The notes: generated by a model not told the origin, from the letters alone. DNA of 64,000 nt from an uncultured Muribaculaceae bacterium (GCA_947629175.1 CANRCT010000014.1:1-64000); one strand, 5' to 3'. Counted from the stretch's first letter, positions 17,594 through 26,988 are shown. Translations and numbers: made by a program.

Positions 17594-17998
17594 TCAGCGC
17601 AGACGGTCGTATGACCGCAGAAGGCTCCTGTCGGCCCTGATGCCCCGCCAGGCGGCGATCTGCGCCACCGCAGCGAGAAGCGGCAGGACGAGACCCCAGC
17701 CGAGCGACGCTCCTTCGGTGGAATACACCGTGACCAGCCCTGCGCATGAAGTGACCACCGCGAACACCATCGCCACAATGACAGCACTCTTCTGGCTGTC
17801 GAGCCTGCGATAAAGGAATATCGCCACGAGGCTCAGCAAGGCGGAGATTCCTGCCGGCAGGATGACGCAGATGCTCCCGAAAGCCATCATGCACTCGGAA
17901 GTCGTGGCCGAGAGCGAATAGCCGAACGGCACTAAACAGAACACCACCAGAAACGCTATGGCGGCGAGGAGATAAAGAGTCTGAACGCGTTGTATCAT
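17594..17998 (-). CDS. DUF4293 family membrane protein
   Basis: A 134-residue integral membrane protein with four predicted transmembrane helices (roughly residues 8-28, 38-62, 70-92 and 98-118). The N-terminus MIQRVQTLYLLAA is the hallmark of DUF4293, a family confined to Bacteroidetes and of unknown function. It converges on recO, whose stop is 34 bases away. No partner is suggested by the context. Confidence 0.82.
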   Translation of the reverse strand: MIQRVQTLYLLAAIAFLVVFCLVPFGYSLSATTSECMMAFGSICVILPAGISALLSLVAIFLYRRLDSQKSAVIVAMVFAVVTSCAGLVTVYSTEGASLGWGLVLPLLAAVAQIAAWRGIRADRSLLRSYDRLR

Positions 17999-18086
17999 AG
18001 ATCAGGTCGTTAAATTGTCAGTCAGCACTTAAATGGCCTGAAAGCCAAACCAAGGACAAAATTAAAGAAAATCGACGGATATTTTG

Positions 18087-18094
18087 TATCTTTG
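18087..18094 (+). promoter_or_regulatory. -7 box upstream of surE
   Basis: TATCTTTG, ending 20 bases before the surE ATG. No clear TTG at -33. Confidence 0.5.
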
Positions 18095-18114
18095 TGGAAC
18101 TTCAAGTAAAATAA

Positions 18115-18879
18115 ATGGATCAACCCACACTAATACTCATAACCAACGACGACGGCTTCGAGGCCCCGGGAATCAGACATCTTGCCGAATATGTCGGCCA
18201 GTGGGCCGAAGTGGTGGTGGCGGCTCCCGACGGCCCCCGCTCCGGACAGTCGTCGGCCATCACGGTCGACGCTCCTCTCTATCTGACGCGCCGCCCCGAC
18301 ATAGGCCGCGCTAAGGTTTGGTCGGTCAACGGCACTCCGGTCGACTGCGTAAAGCTTGCCATGCACGCGCTTTTCAAGGACCGCCGCCCCGACATGATAC
18401 TGTCGGGCATCAACCACGGCTCGAATTCGGGCAACTCGGTGCTTTATTCCGGCACCATGGGTGCCGTGCTCGAAGGGTGCACGCTCGGCATCCCGTCGGT
18501 AGGATTCTCTCTGCTCGACCACAATCATGACGCCGACTTCAGCGGGTGCACCCGCTTCGTCGACGAGATAGCGCGAGGAGTTGCCGCAACGGGACTTCCG
18601 TCGGGTGTATGCCTCAATGTCAACATTCCGGCCGGATGCGTCCCCAAAGGGATGAAAGTGGTGAAGGCTTCGCAAGGCTACTGGACCGACGAATATTCTC
18701 CGGTGACCGAGGCCGACGGACGCACGGCCTACCGGCTGACGGGCCGATACGTCGACCGCGATCCCGATGACGACACCACCGACAACTACTGGCTCGGCCG
18801 CGGCTACGTGACAGTAGTGCCGACATGCGTCGACATGACCGCTCCGCTCAAAGATTTACATTGTATTTCAGAACTTTAA
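18115..18879 (+). CDS. surE: 5'/3'-nucleotidase SurE
   Basis: A 254-residue SurE, a metal-dependent phosphatase acting on nucleoside 5'- and 3'-monophosphates and short polyphosphate in the cytoplasm. The N-terminal LITNDDGFEAPG holds the metal-binding aspartate pair. APDGPRSGQS, the VNGTPVDC segment and LSGINHGSNSG are the conserved active-site loops. Length is normal for the family. It follows a -7 box by 20 bases and precedes a Crp-like regulator gene by 36 bases, so both are probably on one transcript. Confidence 0.95.
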   Translation: MDQPTLILITNDDGFEAPGIRHLAEYVGQWAEVVVAAPDGPRSGQSSAITVDAPLYLTRRPDIGRAKVWSVNGTPVDCVKLAMHALFKDRRPDMILSGINHGSNSGNSVLYSGTMGAVLEGCTLGIPSVGFSLLDHNHDADFSGCTRFVDEIARGVAATGLPSGVCLNVNIPAGCVPKGMKVVKASQGYWTDEYSPVTEADGRTAYRLTGRYVDRDPDDDTTDNYWLGRGYVTVVPTCVDMTAPLKDLHCISEL

Positions 18880-18915
18880 TCGCCTACGGGCGTTTACTTA
18901 CAAAAGACCTGACAT

Positions 18916-19602
18916 ATGGACAGCATGTATGAAATATTGATGGGGCTGCCGCTCTTCAACGGCGTCAGCCGCGAACGCATCAGCGAGGTGGTGGGACGCG
19001 CGCCTTTCCATTTCCTGAAATATCTCGAAGGCGAGAAGGTGATTGAACCCGGAGAGGCATGCACCCATATCAAGTTCGTCATATCAGGCGCGGTGAGATC
19101 AACGATCACCAGCCCTAACGGCCGGTTTCAGGTATCCCAGACCCTACAGGCGCCAAATGTGATAGCGCCGGAATTTCTTTTCGGGCGCAACACGAGCTAT
19201 CCGGCCGAAGTGGTGGCGCTTGAGCCGGCAGGGATCATGCAGATCGCCAAGACGGATTATGTAGATATCCTCAACGCCGACAAGGTGTTTCTTTTCAACT
19301 TCCTCAACACCCTGTCGGTCAACGCACAGAAAGCGATCGACGGAGTGCTGGCCGTGGCCGCAGGCTCGCTTGAGGAGCGCATAGCCTTCTGGATCATAGC
19401 GCTGACGCAGCGCGGAGGCACCGACGTGAAGCTCGTCGGCCGCCAGCGCGATCTGTATTCACTCTTCGGAGTGCAGCGCACATCGTTCATATCCACTCTG
19501 GAGTCGATGCGCGAGCGCGGCATTATAGAATACGATCAGCACGAGATCCGCGTGAAATCGCGCCGCACGCTCCTCGGGATGCTCTCGACCGATAGCGAAT
19601 AA
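18916..19602 (+). CDS. Crp/Fnr-family transcription regulator
   Basis: A 228-residue regulator with an N-terminal cyclic-nucleotide-binding-type beta-roll (about residues 8-125) and a C-terminal winged helix-turn-helix (SLFGVQRTSFISTLESM). It has no cysteine cluster of the Fnr kind. Its ligand is unknown. It is transcribed with surE and ends in a bidirectional terminator shared with the phosphate-type porin gene, so a link to phosphate genes is possible but only suggested by proximity. A second ATG three codons downstream is equally plausible as start. Confidence 0.85.
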   Translation: MDSMYEILMGLPLFNGVSRERISEVVGRAPFHFLKYLEGEKVIEPGEACTHIKFVISGAVRSTITSPNGRFQVSQTLQAPNVIAPEFLFGRNTSYPAEVVALEPAGIMQIAKTDYVDILNADKVFLFNFLNTLSVNAQKAIDGVLAVAAGSLEERIAFWIIALTQRGGTDVKLVGRQRDLYSLFGVQRTSFISTLESMRERGIIEYDQHEIRVKSRRTLLGMLSTDSE

Positions 19603-19664
19603 GCCTCACACGGCCCGGTGCTTTTACAAATCACCGTCTGAAATTTATTTAAGCAATGTAAAAC

Positions 19665-19696
19665 AGGCGTGCCGCGATTCACATCGCGGCACGCCT
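19665..19696. terminator. Bidirectional terminator
   Basis: Perfect 14-base stem AGGCGTGCCGCGAT/ATCGCGGCACGCCT with loop TCAC, between the converging regulator and porin genes. Confidence 0.85.
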
Positions 19697-19749
19697 TCTC
19701 AATTTAATTACTTAAACTAAGAAGATGAAATTTGTTGTTTAGTCCCTGA

Positions 19750-20925
19750 TCAGAAGAGTATCTGAAGACGGGCCTGTATGGTGTTGACGTGACGGCGATG
19801 CTGCACGTCGGATGAGCGCACGTCGGTATAGCTGTAGCGCACACGGCCTATGACGTACTTGTTGAAATAGTAGTTGAGTGTCATCGAGGCGTCGTTGGAG
19901 ATACCGCCGTGGATGCCGCTGCGGCCCTGGTTGCCGTCGGTATAGTTGTAGCCGAGCACCATTTCAAGAGTGCCTTTGCCCGGCGTAGCAAGGCCGGCAT
20001 CGCCATGTGAATATCCGTAGTCCGAACCGATGAGTATGCCGCGGAGCAGTCCGTATACACCCTGGGCACGATATGATTCATAGCCTGAGCGACGGGCAAC
20101 GTTCATGAAGTAGTACTGTCCCTCGCAGGCGATGCGTCCCTTCATAAGCAGCCATTCGGGAGATAGCTTGAATACACCCTTGGCATACGTCACGTCAGCT
20201 CCGAGCATTCCTTCCTTGCTGACGCGCGTGGGGAATCCGGCCGACCAGTTGAAATATCCGGGCGATGCCACTGTCTCGCCTTCGTCGTTGACATCTTTCT
20301 TATGAAGCGCCGACTGATACCAGAGCGAAATACCCACCTGGGCCACGCGGCCGGTCTCGTGGAAGGGGCGCCATACAGCACGGTTGAGAGCTCCCACACT
20401 GACCTTTTCCTGATCGTTGGAAGGAGAGGTCATCGACGTTCCGGCTACTATACCCGAAAAACTCAGAAACGCCTGACCGCGGTCATGAACATACTCTACG
20501 CCTATGTTACGCCCCGTAGCGTTGAAATAGGTATCGGTGGTGGCGGCTTCCATCTGCGGTTTCATCGACGATGAGGTGGCGGCGTTGAGACCGAACTGAT
20601 GCACGAAATAACCGGCACGGAGATAATTAGCCGGATCAAACGAATACTGGATATAGACATCCTTCATGCTCAGCTTATTGAAGGAATATCCCGCATCGAT
20701 CTTGCCCGACCATTTGCCATAGGAGGCCTTGACACCCATGCGGATATCGGGGAGGGCGGCTCCGTCGGCGAGGCCGTCGCCGTCGGGGAGATATACCGCG
20801 CCGTCCATCAGCACTCTTCCGGTGGGTTTCACTGTCAGCTTGGGCTCATCGTCGGAGGCAGCTGCCTGAAAAGCCGGCATGGCCACAAATGCCATGACAG
20901 TCATCATCTTAACGATTCTGTTCAT
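19750..20925 (-). CDS. Phosphate-selective porin (OprO/OprP-like) outer membrane protein
   Basis: A 391-residue outer membrane beta-barrel with a signal peptide ending about residue 23 (FQAAAS-D). Alternating hydrophobic and polar strands run to a C-terminal phenylalanine (RLQILF), as in porins. The overall pattern (MGVKASYGKWSGKIDAGYSF, YIQYSF, AGYFVHQFGL) is that of the phosphate-selective porin O/P family. It is divergent from a histidine acid phosphatase gene, so one protein would release phosphate from organic esters and the other would let it through the outer membrane. Specificity for phosphate is inferred from family and context. Confidence 0.75.
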   Translation of the reverse strand: MNRIVKMMTVMAFVAMPAFQAAASDDEPKLTVKPTGRVLMDGAVYLPDGDGLADGAALPDIRMGVKASYGKWSGKIDAGYSFNKLSMKDVYIQYSFDPANYLRAGYFVHQFGLNAATSSSMKPQMEAATTDTYFNATGRNIGVEYVHDRGQAFLSFSGIVAGTSMTSPSNDQEKVSVGALNRAVWRPFHETGRVAQVGISLWYQSALHKKDVNDEGETVASPGYFNWSAGFPTRVSKEGMLGADVTYAKGVFKLSPEWLLMKGRIACEGQYYFMNVARRSGYESYRAQGVYGLLRGILIGSDYGYSHGDAGLATPGKGTLEMVLGYNYTDGNQGRSGIHGGISNDASMTLNYYFNKYVIGRVRYSYTDVRSSDVQHRRHVNTIQARLQILF

Positions 20926-20971
20926 TTTTACTAATCTGGTTAAAAATGATTGTGTTTTTGGTTAGAGGTTG

Positions 20972-20979
20972 CAAATTTA
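20972..20979 (-). promoter_or_regulatory. -7 box of the porin gene
   Basis: TAAATTTG on the minus strand, 47 bases upstream of the porin start. A TTG follows at only 16 bases, shorter than usual. Confidence 0.45.
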
Positions 20980-21072
20980 ATAAAAGTTTAACAAGCAAAA
21001 ACATTTTATTGTTCATATTGTTTGTAATAATGAATCTACGACCATTCACTTACTCACATAATCATAAATAAC

Positions 21073-22367
21073 ATGAAACTCTTCAACTCGGCTTTAGCAG
21101 CCATCCTCCTCTCACTCCCCCTCGCTGCCGGCGCACAGCAGCAGCGCTCGCCCGAATTCAAACAGAAATACCAGCTCAAGGAAGCCGTTGTGCTCAGCCG
21201 TCACAACATCCGATCGCCGCTCTCCGACTCAAAGAGCGACCTCGGCCGAATGACACCGCATCAGTGGACCGTCTGGTCGGCTCCCAAAAGCGAGCTTACG
21301 CTCCGCGGAGGCGCCGTCGAGACAATGATGGGCCAGTATTTCCGTAAATGGGCCGAAGACGCCGGGCTCTTCCCCGAGAATCATCAGCCCTCGGCCGACG
21401 ACGTCAACGTCCAGGCCAACTCCATGCAGCGCTGCATAGCCACGGCGCAGTATTTCACCTCCGGATTCATGCCCGTGGGAGGCATCGAGGTCAACCACCG
21501 CTACGTGCCCTCAAAAATGGATCCGCTCTTCAACCCGCAGCTCACCAAAGTATCGCCCGAATTCGTGGAGATAGCCATGGAACAGATCGCACAGCAGGGC
21601 GGCAAGAAAGGTATCCGCGGACTCAGCGAACAGCTCAAACCCGACTACGACCTGATCATCGACGTGCTCGATGTCGACCAGTCGCCGATGGCCAAGGAAT
21701 CAGATCCAAAACTGAAAGCCCTCGACAACTATGACACGGAGTTTGTATTCGAGCAGTTCAAGGAGCCGGGGCTCAAGACAGGATCGGCGCTCAAGACGCT
21801 CAACGGCGCGAGCGACGCCTTTATCCTCCAGTATTACGAGGAGCCCGACACTCTCAAGGCTGCCTTCGGCCACAAGCTGACCCGCGCCGACTGGGAACGC
21901 CTCGCCCACATCAAGGACGTGTATCAGGACGCCCTCTTCACCGCTCCCATAGTAGCCGTCAACGTGGCCCGTCCTCTTATACAGTATATGTATGACGAGC
22001 TGCGCTCGCCCGACCGCCGCTTCACATTCCTCGTAGGCCACGACAGCAACCTGTCGTCGGTGGCCACCGCTCTGGGAGTGGAGCCCTACGAGCTGCCTCA
22101 GGCTATAGAAAAGAAGACCCCGATAGGCTCGAAGATCGTCGTGGAGAAATTCGAAGGAGCCGACGGCAAGACCTATGCCGACATCAACATCGTTTATCCC
22201 AGCCTCGCCAGCTCCGCAACCTGCAGCTCATCGACCTCGACAATCCGCCGGTCATCTATCCGCTGTCGCTCGAAGGACTGACCCGCAACGCCGACGGGCT
22301 CTATCTGCTCTCCGACGTGGAATCGCGCTTCGAGCAGGCCCTGCGCGCCTACGACGCCATACCGTAA
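21073..22367 (+). CDS. Histidine acid phosphatase (phytase-like), frameshifted near the 3' end
   Basis: A secreted histidine acid phosphatase with a signal peptide ending near residue 21 (AAGA-QQ). The catalytic SRHNIRSPL (RHxxRxP) and the downstream VGHDSNLSSV (HD proton donor) are intact. As read, the frame stops at 22281 (402 residues) after a serine-rich nonsense tail. From about 22210 the -1 frame clearly continues the protein (NLQLIDLDNPPVIYPLSLEG) to a stop at 22365-22367. One missing base near 22205-22212 (GCCAGCTCC where GCCCAGCTCC would restore the frame) explains this. It may be a real mutation or a sequence error. It pairs with the divergent porin as a phosphate-scavenging unit; phytate as substrate is only a possibility. 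Confidence 0.82.
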
Positions 22368-22391
22368 ACTACCTCTTCCCCGACCTTAAAG

Positions 22392-22424
22392 GCGCGGCTG
22401 TTCCGGATGTCCGGACAGCCGCGC
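22392..22424 (+). terminator. Terminator after the acid phosphatase
   Basis: Stem GCGCGGCTG(T)TCCGG/CCGGACAGCCGCGC with one bulged T and a short loop. It lies 25 bases after the restored-frame stop, which supports the view that the gene originally ended at 22367. Confidence 0.7.
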
Positions 22425-22580
22425 TTCCCGGTTTATCACGTCTTTCGACGCTTAATTCTTAATTTTAAGAGCCGGCGATTGCCGCGGATTGCCCTTTTTT
22501 GCTTACCTTTGTAAAAAATACATGCAAAACAATAATCTACAAATATTTTCAACCTTAAAAACCGTAAACAACAGTCAAAA

Positions 22581-23975
22581 ATGAGCCTCAAGAGAATCAT
22601 GGCTGCCACGCTCTGCGCGATGGCACTACTCACATCGTGTGGCAACGCCGACACCAAGCGCACCATCACCACCGACGTTCCCGAACGTCCGGCCGGACAG
22701 ACCGACATGATCGGCTTCGCCGCCGAGCCGATGGATTCAGTACGCATCGGCGTGGTCGGACTCGGCATGCGCGGCGCTGACGCCGCCAACCGCCTGACGT
22801 TCGTTCCGGGAGCGCGCATCACCGCCATCTGCGATATCGACACATCGCGCGTCAACAAAGTCATGGCACGCTATGCCGCCCGCAACTACGGCCCCGTAGC
22901 CACCTACGGCGGCGAGGAGGAGTCGTGGAAACAGCTCTGCGAAGATCCCAACGTAGATCTCGTGTATGTGGTCACCGACTGGAAACACCACACTCCCATA
23001 GCCAAATACGCCATGGAGCAGGGCAAGCACACCGCCATCGAGGTGCCCGCCGCTTCCACCCTCGAAGAGATCTGGGATCTCGTCAACACTTCGGAGAAGA
23101 CCCGCAAGCACTGCATGATGCTTGAGAACTGCGTGTATGACTTCTTCGAGATGAACACTCTCAACATGGCCCAGCAGGGCCTCTTCGGCGACGTGCTCCA
23201 CACCGAGGGATCCTACATACACAACCTCGATGAGTTCTGGCCCGCATACGCCAACAACTGGCGCCTTGAATTCAACAAGGAGCGTCGCGGCGACGTATAT
23301 CCCACCCACGGCGTAGGCCCCGCATGCCAGCTGCTCGACATCCACCGCGGCGACCGCATGGAGACCCTCGTGGCCATGGACACCAAGGCAGTCAACGGAC
23401 CGGCTGCATGGAAGAAAATGTTCGGCGAGACACCCGACTCGTTTGCCAACGGCGACCACACCATGACAATGATCCGCACCGCCAACGGCAAGACCATCCA
23501 GATACAGCACGACGTCGTCAACCCTCGCCCCTACAGCCGCATGTACCAGCTGACCGGCACAAAGGGCTTCGCCAACAAGTATCCCATCGAACAGTATGCC
23601 TTCGAGCCCGAGCAGCTTGACTCGGCCACAGTGCCCGACCACCAGAACCTCTCGGCCCACGGCGCCATCTCGCCCGAACAGCAGGCCGCCCTCGTGGCAC
23701 AGTATACCCACCCGATCATCCGCGAGGTAGGCGAAGTAGCCAAGACCGTAGGCGGTCACGGAGGCATGGACTACATCATGGACTACCGCCTCATCTACTG
23801 CCTGCTCAACGGACTGCCCCTCGACATGGACGTGTACGACCTGGCCGAATGGTGCGCCCTGACTCCCCTCTCGGAGATCTCGATTGCCAACGGCAACGCC
23901 CCGGTGGAAGTGCCCGACTTCACCCGTGGAGGATGGGACAAGGTGAAGGGCTACCGTCACGCTTATAAGAAATAA
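22581..23975 (+). CDS. GH109-like lipoprotein of the Gfo/Idh/MocA family
   Basis: A 464-residue lipoprotein (lipobox LLTSC, cysteine 20) with an NAD-binding Rossmann fold starting at IGVVGLGMRGADAA. The EVPAAST loop, the MLENCVYDFFEMN segment and YIHNLDEFW match the GH109 group, which includes alpha-N-acetylgalactosaminidases that use NAD in the reaction. This would place it in the periplasm, acting on mucin-type or other GalNAc-bearing glycans. It stands alone between two terminators, with no susCD genes beside it. The GH109 call is by resemblance; other Gfo/Idh/MocA activities are possible. Confidence 0.8.
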   Translation: MSLKRIMAATLCAMALLTSCGNADTKRTITTDVPERPAGQTDMIGFAAEPMDSVRIGVVGLGMRGADAANRLTFVPGARITAICDIDTSRVNKVMARYAARNYGPVATYGGEEESWKQLCEDPNVDLVYVVTDWKHHTPIAKYAMEQGKHTAIEVPAASTLEEIWDLVNTSEKTRKHCMMLENCVYDFFEMNTLNMAQQGLFGDVLHTEGSYIHNLDEFWPAYANNWRLEFNKERRGDVYPTHGVGPACQLLDIHRGDRMETLVAMDTKAVNGPAAWKKMFGETPDSFANGDHTMTMIRTANGKTIQIQHDVVNPRPYSRMYQLTGTKGFANKYPIEQYAFEPEQLDSATVPDHQNLSAHGAISPEQQAALVAQYTHPIIREVGEVAKTVGGHGGMDYIMDYRLIYCLLNGLPLDMDVYDLAEWCALTPLSEISIANGNAPVEVPDFTRGGWDKVKGYRHAYKK

Positions 23976-24032
23976 GCGGCACCCAAGCACATCTTTCCAG
24001 CCGGGATCCGGATTCGGAGGCCGGCTTACATA

Positions 24033-24072
24033 CAATCCCCGCAGGCGATCGTGATGTCGCCTGCGGGGATTG
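24033..24072. terminator. Strong bidirectional terminator
   Basis: Perfect 16-base stem CAATCCCCGCAGGCGA/TCGCCTGCGGGGATTG with an 8-base loop, between the converging GH109-like and sigma factor genes. Confidence 0.85.
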
Positions 24073-24114
24073 CATTATCCTTCAATATGTATCAATCTAT
24101 ATACCTCGCGCTTC

Positions 24115-24618
24115 TCAGCGGTAGTCGGCAAAACGTGTCTGGAGCTGCTGGCGGGCGAAGAATATGCGGCTCTTGATGGTGCCCAGCGGGAGCTGCATCT
24201 TCTCGGCGATCTCGCCGTATTTGTAGCCTGCCACGTGCATCGAGAAGGGGATGCGGTACTTGTCGGGGAACTCGTTGATCGCAGCCGTGATCTCGCTGGC
24301 GCCGATGGAGCCTTCCGGAGTCTCCAGACCCGAGTCCTGGCTGAGGTTGAGATGGTAGAGATCCTCCGTCTGGTCGATCACGGTGGCCGAGCGCACCACG
24401 CGGCGGTAGTTGTTGATGAATATGTTGCGCATGATGGTGAACACCCAGCCCTTGAAATTGGTGTTCTCCACATACTTGTCGGCGTTGTCAAGGGCTTTCA
24501 GCGTGGTGTCCTGCAGCAGATCGTAGGCGTCGTCGCGGTTGGAAGTGAGCATGTAGGCGAAGTTCAGGAGATTTGCCTGAAGACCCATGAGGCGGTTTTG
24601 GAAGTTTGCTGTAGCCAT
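24115..24618 (-). CDS. ECF-type RNA polymerase sigma factor
   Basis: A 167-residue sigma-70 family protein of the extracytoplasmic function class. Region 2 includes AYDLLQDTTLKAL and GWVFTIMRNIFINNYRR; region 4 includes YGEIAEKMQLPLGTIKSRIFFARQQL, split here by description only, as the DNA-binding HTH. No anti-sigma factor gene lies next to it. In Bacteroidales, similar stand-alone ECF factors are linked to stress responses. A good promoter lies 75-100 bases upstream. The regulon cannot be inferred. Confidence 0.92.
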   Translation of the reverse strand: MATANFQNRLMGLQANLLNFAYMLTSNRDDAYDLLQDTTLKALDNADKYVENTNFKGWVFTIMRNIFINNYRRVVRSATVIDQTEDLYHLNLSQDSGLETPEGSIGASEITAAINEFPDKYRIPFSMHVAGYKYGEIAEKMQLPLGTIKSRIFFARQQLQTRFADYR

Positions 24619-24691
24619 TGTAAGGAGTTTTTAGAGGTGATCTGTTTTATGTCGGGTTTGTCAGCGCTGTTGTTACATTTCGTTGACAATG

Positions 24692-24720
24692 CAAAGTTAC
24701 GGAGAATTGCGGGTGTGCAA
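24692..24720 (-). promoter_or_regulatory. Promoter of the ECF sigma gene
   Basis: Minus strand TTG (complement of 24718-24720), 18 bases, then TAACTTTG (complement of 24692-24699). The rest of the 305-base gap 24619-24923 holds this promoter, a terminator of mdh, and nothing else recognised. Confidence 0.6.
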
Positions 24721-24862
24721 TAGTTTTTGCGTTAAACGAAGTTAAAATGGTTACGACCTTGTTACAATGATTGTTGCAGATCAACCATATAGCTGGGTTT
24801 CAGCACTTTATAGTGTTCAATAAAATCTTCCGGCTTAACTATTTTTGGTACAAAAAGAAAAA

Positions 24863-24893
24863 GAAGACCGTCGGACTGGATCCGGCGGTCTTC
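24863..24893 (-). terminator. Terminator of mdh
   Basis: Stem GAAGACCG(T)CGG/CCGGCGGTCTTC with one mismatch, followed on the minus strand by TTTTTCTTTTTG. Confidence 0.85.
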
Positions 24894-24923
24894 ATGATGT
24901 CTATCAGGTAAACCTGATCAGAT

Positions 24924-25937
24924 TTACTTGATGTTGGGGTTGAGAGCGTTCCACTCGCTGATGGGAGGAAGGACGCCCATGGAGATCACCTCGTCGCGCA
25001 TCTTGCAGAGGTGCTCGTAGCTGGCCTGGAGGGCAGCCATCTCCTCGGGTGTGCCGGCGATAGCCTTGGTGTAGACGCCATCGGCGTTGATCACTGAAGG
25101 CATGGCCATCATCACGTGGTTGAAGCGCTCGGTGTCGGCGTATGTGCCCACGGGATATTCAAACTGCGGGCCGCCCATGGCTGCAGCCACCATCTCTACC
25201 GAGAGGTAAGCGGGGCTCTGGAACGAGCTGCGGCGACGGAGCTCGATGATCTTGGCACCGCCCTGGGTAACCTCTTTCTGCATCTGCTCCCACTCGATCT
25301 GCGAGAGACCGCGGCCGTTGACTGTCTCCTTGCCGGCGATGATGTCGACGAGTTTCTTGCCGTCGACAGTGGTCGGAGTAGCGAACACTGCCATCTTCTC
25401 GCCGTGGCCGCCATAGGTGTAGGCGTTCTTGACTGCGGTCTGACTTACGCCGAAGTGGAGTGCGAGAGCCTCTTTGAGACGGGTGGAGTCGAGGGCTGCG
25501 AGAGTAGCCACCTGATTGGGCTTAAGGCCGCTGTGGATCAGAGCCACCAGACCGGTAATGTCGGCGGGGTTGAAGATGACAACGAGGAATTTTGCATCGG
25601 GGCAATATTTCTTGATGTTCTGTCCGAGCTCCTCGGCCACCTTGGAGTTGCCGGCGAGAAGATCCTCACGGGTCATGCCCTCCTTACGGGGAGCGCCGCC
25701 CGAAGAAATGATATACTTGGCATCCTTGAATGCTTCAGCAGCATCGGTGGTGCTGGTAAAGTTGATGTCGTCAAAGCCACACTGACGCATTTCCTTGGCA
25801 ACGCCCTCGGCGCTGAACACGTCGTAGAGACAGATGTTGGGGGTAAGATGCATCATGGCGGCTGTCTGAGCCATGTTGGAGCCGATCATACCTGCAGCGC
25901 CAACAATCACGAGTTTTTCGTCGGTCAGAAATTTCAT
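24924..25937 (-). CDS. mdh: Malate dehydrogenase
   Basis: A 337-residue NAD-dependent lactate/malate dehydrogenase family protein. The Rossmann motif VGAAGMIGS, the substrate loop GAPRKEGMTR with its arginines, NPADITG, and the catalytic histidine in YGGHGEKM are all visible. The arginine at the substrate loop (APRKE) fits malate rather than lactate. In Bacteroidales this enzyme feeds the fumarate and succinate fermentation branch. Monocistronic: own promoter upstream and a terminator downstream. A 7-base inverted repeat GTAACGA/TCGTTAC at 25981-25999 beside its -7 box may be an operator. Confidence 0.93.
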   Translation of the reverse strand: MKFLTDEKLVIVGAAGMIGSNMAQTAAMMHLTPNICLYDVFSAEGVAKEMRQCGFDDINFTSTTDAAEAFKDAKYIISSGGAPRKEGMTREDLLAGNSKVAEELGQNIKKYCPDAKFLVVIFNPADITGLVALIHSGLKPNQVATLAALDSTRLKEALALHFGVSQTAVKNAYTYGGHGEKMAVFATPTTVDGKKLVDIIAGKETVNGRGLSQIEWEQMQKEVTQGGAKIIELRRRSSFQSPAYLSVEMVAAAMGGPQFEYPVGTYADTERFNHVMMAMPSVINADGVYTKAIAGTPEEMAALQASYEHLCKMRDEVISMGVLPPISEWNALNPNIK

Positions 25938-25975
25938 TGTTTAGTGTATTAAAATGTTAGACAATTTCCAATTCA

Positions 25976-26002
25976 CAAAAGTAACGATATTTTCGTTACC
26001 AA
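25976..26002 (-). promoter_or_regulatory. mdh promoter with possible operator
   Basis: -7 TACTTTTG (complement of 25976-25983) with TTG 16 bases further up. GTAACGA/TCGTTAC, separated by TATTT, overlaps the spacer. Confidence 0.45.
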
Positions 26003-26082
26003 CGTTCATCGCGGCGCGTTTTTTTTAGCAAACAATAGTTACGCTATGTTACGCGCCGCGACGGGGATGAAACCAGCCTCAC

Positions 26083-26988
26083 TTAGCTGCGCTGAAACTG
26101 CGTGGGCGACATGCCGGTAAGGTGTTTGAAATACTTTCCGAACGACGACTGGTTGGTGAAATTGAGCTCATAGGCTATCTGCTGCACGTTCTTGCCGGAG
26201 AAACGCAGGAGATTTTTCGCCTCAAGTATCACGTAGTCGTCGATCCAGGCCGAAGCGGGCCGTCCCGTAGCCTCGCGGATGATGATGGAGAGATATTTTG
26301 GAGAGATGAACAGCCTGGCGGCATAGAACGTGATGGAGCGCTCGCTGCGGTGATGATCCCTGACGAGCTGCATGAACTCCTTCACGTAGTTGTGGCGTCG
26401 GGTGGAGGAGCGTTCGGCCGGAGCCTCCTCCTTCACCTCGCGGCGCTTGCCGAACTGCATCAGCTGGTAGAAGGCCGCAGCTATGACCGAGCGGGCTATT
26501 GATTTGACGAAAATAGCGTCGGTGTTGTCGAGCGTGCTGTGATGCACCAGGGCGAAATACCGTTTCAGCAGATCCATCTCTTCAGGCGTCAGCTGCATCA
26601 GCGGCGAATGATTGTTGGAGAACCCCATCGAATTGATGGTGTTGATGTCGAGATTGATGTCGCGCACGAATTCCGACGACACCACAAACAGACAGAAGTC
26701 AAACGGCCCCGAATCGATGTGGCGGAGCTGGAAGAGACTCTCGGGCCCGACGAGCATCACGGAGCCTGCCTGCATGTCGTAGGTATTAAGGTTCACGTCG
26801 ACCGTCACGTTGCCCTGCAGCCCGAGGATTATGGTCAGGCCGGTGACCCTCTTGGGAGTATCGGAAATCACGTCCGCGTCGGGCAGACGGTTGAAGTGTG
26901 CAAAGAGGTAGTCATCGCCGAAATTGCTGAAATCGGAGGCATAACGCTGAAGATCCTGCTTCTGTGACCGGTTGATTTCATTCTCCAT
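26083..26988 (-). CDS. AraC-family transcription regulator
   Basis: A protein of 301 residues from the ATG at 26988 (MENEINRSQK). The N-terminal part is a cupin-like sensor region. The C-terminal 100 residues are a classic AraC domain with two helix-turn-helix units (AARLFISPKYLSIIIRE and VQQIAYELNFTNQSSFGKYF, then TGMSPTQF). The longer frame to 27063 is rejected because a canonical promoter lies within it. It is monocistronic, and its target is not indicated by neighbours, which are mdh and dapF. Confidence 0.9.
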   Translation of the reverse strand: MENEINRSQKQDLQRYASDFSNFGDDYLFAHFNRLPDADVISDTPKRVTGLTIILGLQGNVTVDVNLNTYDMQAGSVMLVGPESLFQLRHIDSGPFDFCLFVVSSEFVRDINLDINTINSMGFSNNHSPLMQLTPEEMDLLKRYFALVHHSTLDNTDAIFVKSIARSVIAAAFYQLMQFGKRREVKEEAPAERSSTRRHNYVKEFMQLVRDHHRSERSITFYAARLFISPKYLSIIIREATGRPASAWIDDYVILEAKNLLRFSGKNVQQIAYELNFTNQSSFGKYFKHLTGMSPTQFQRS

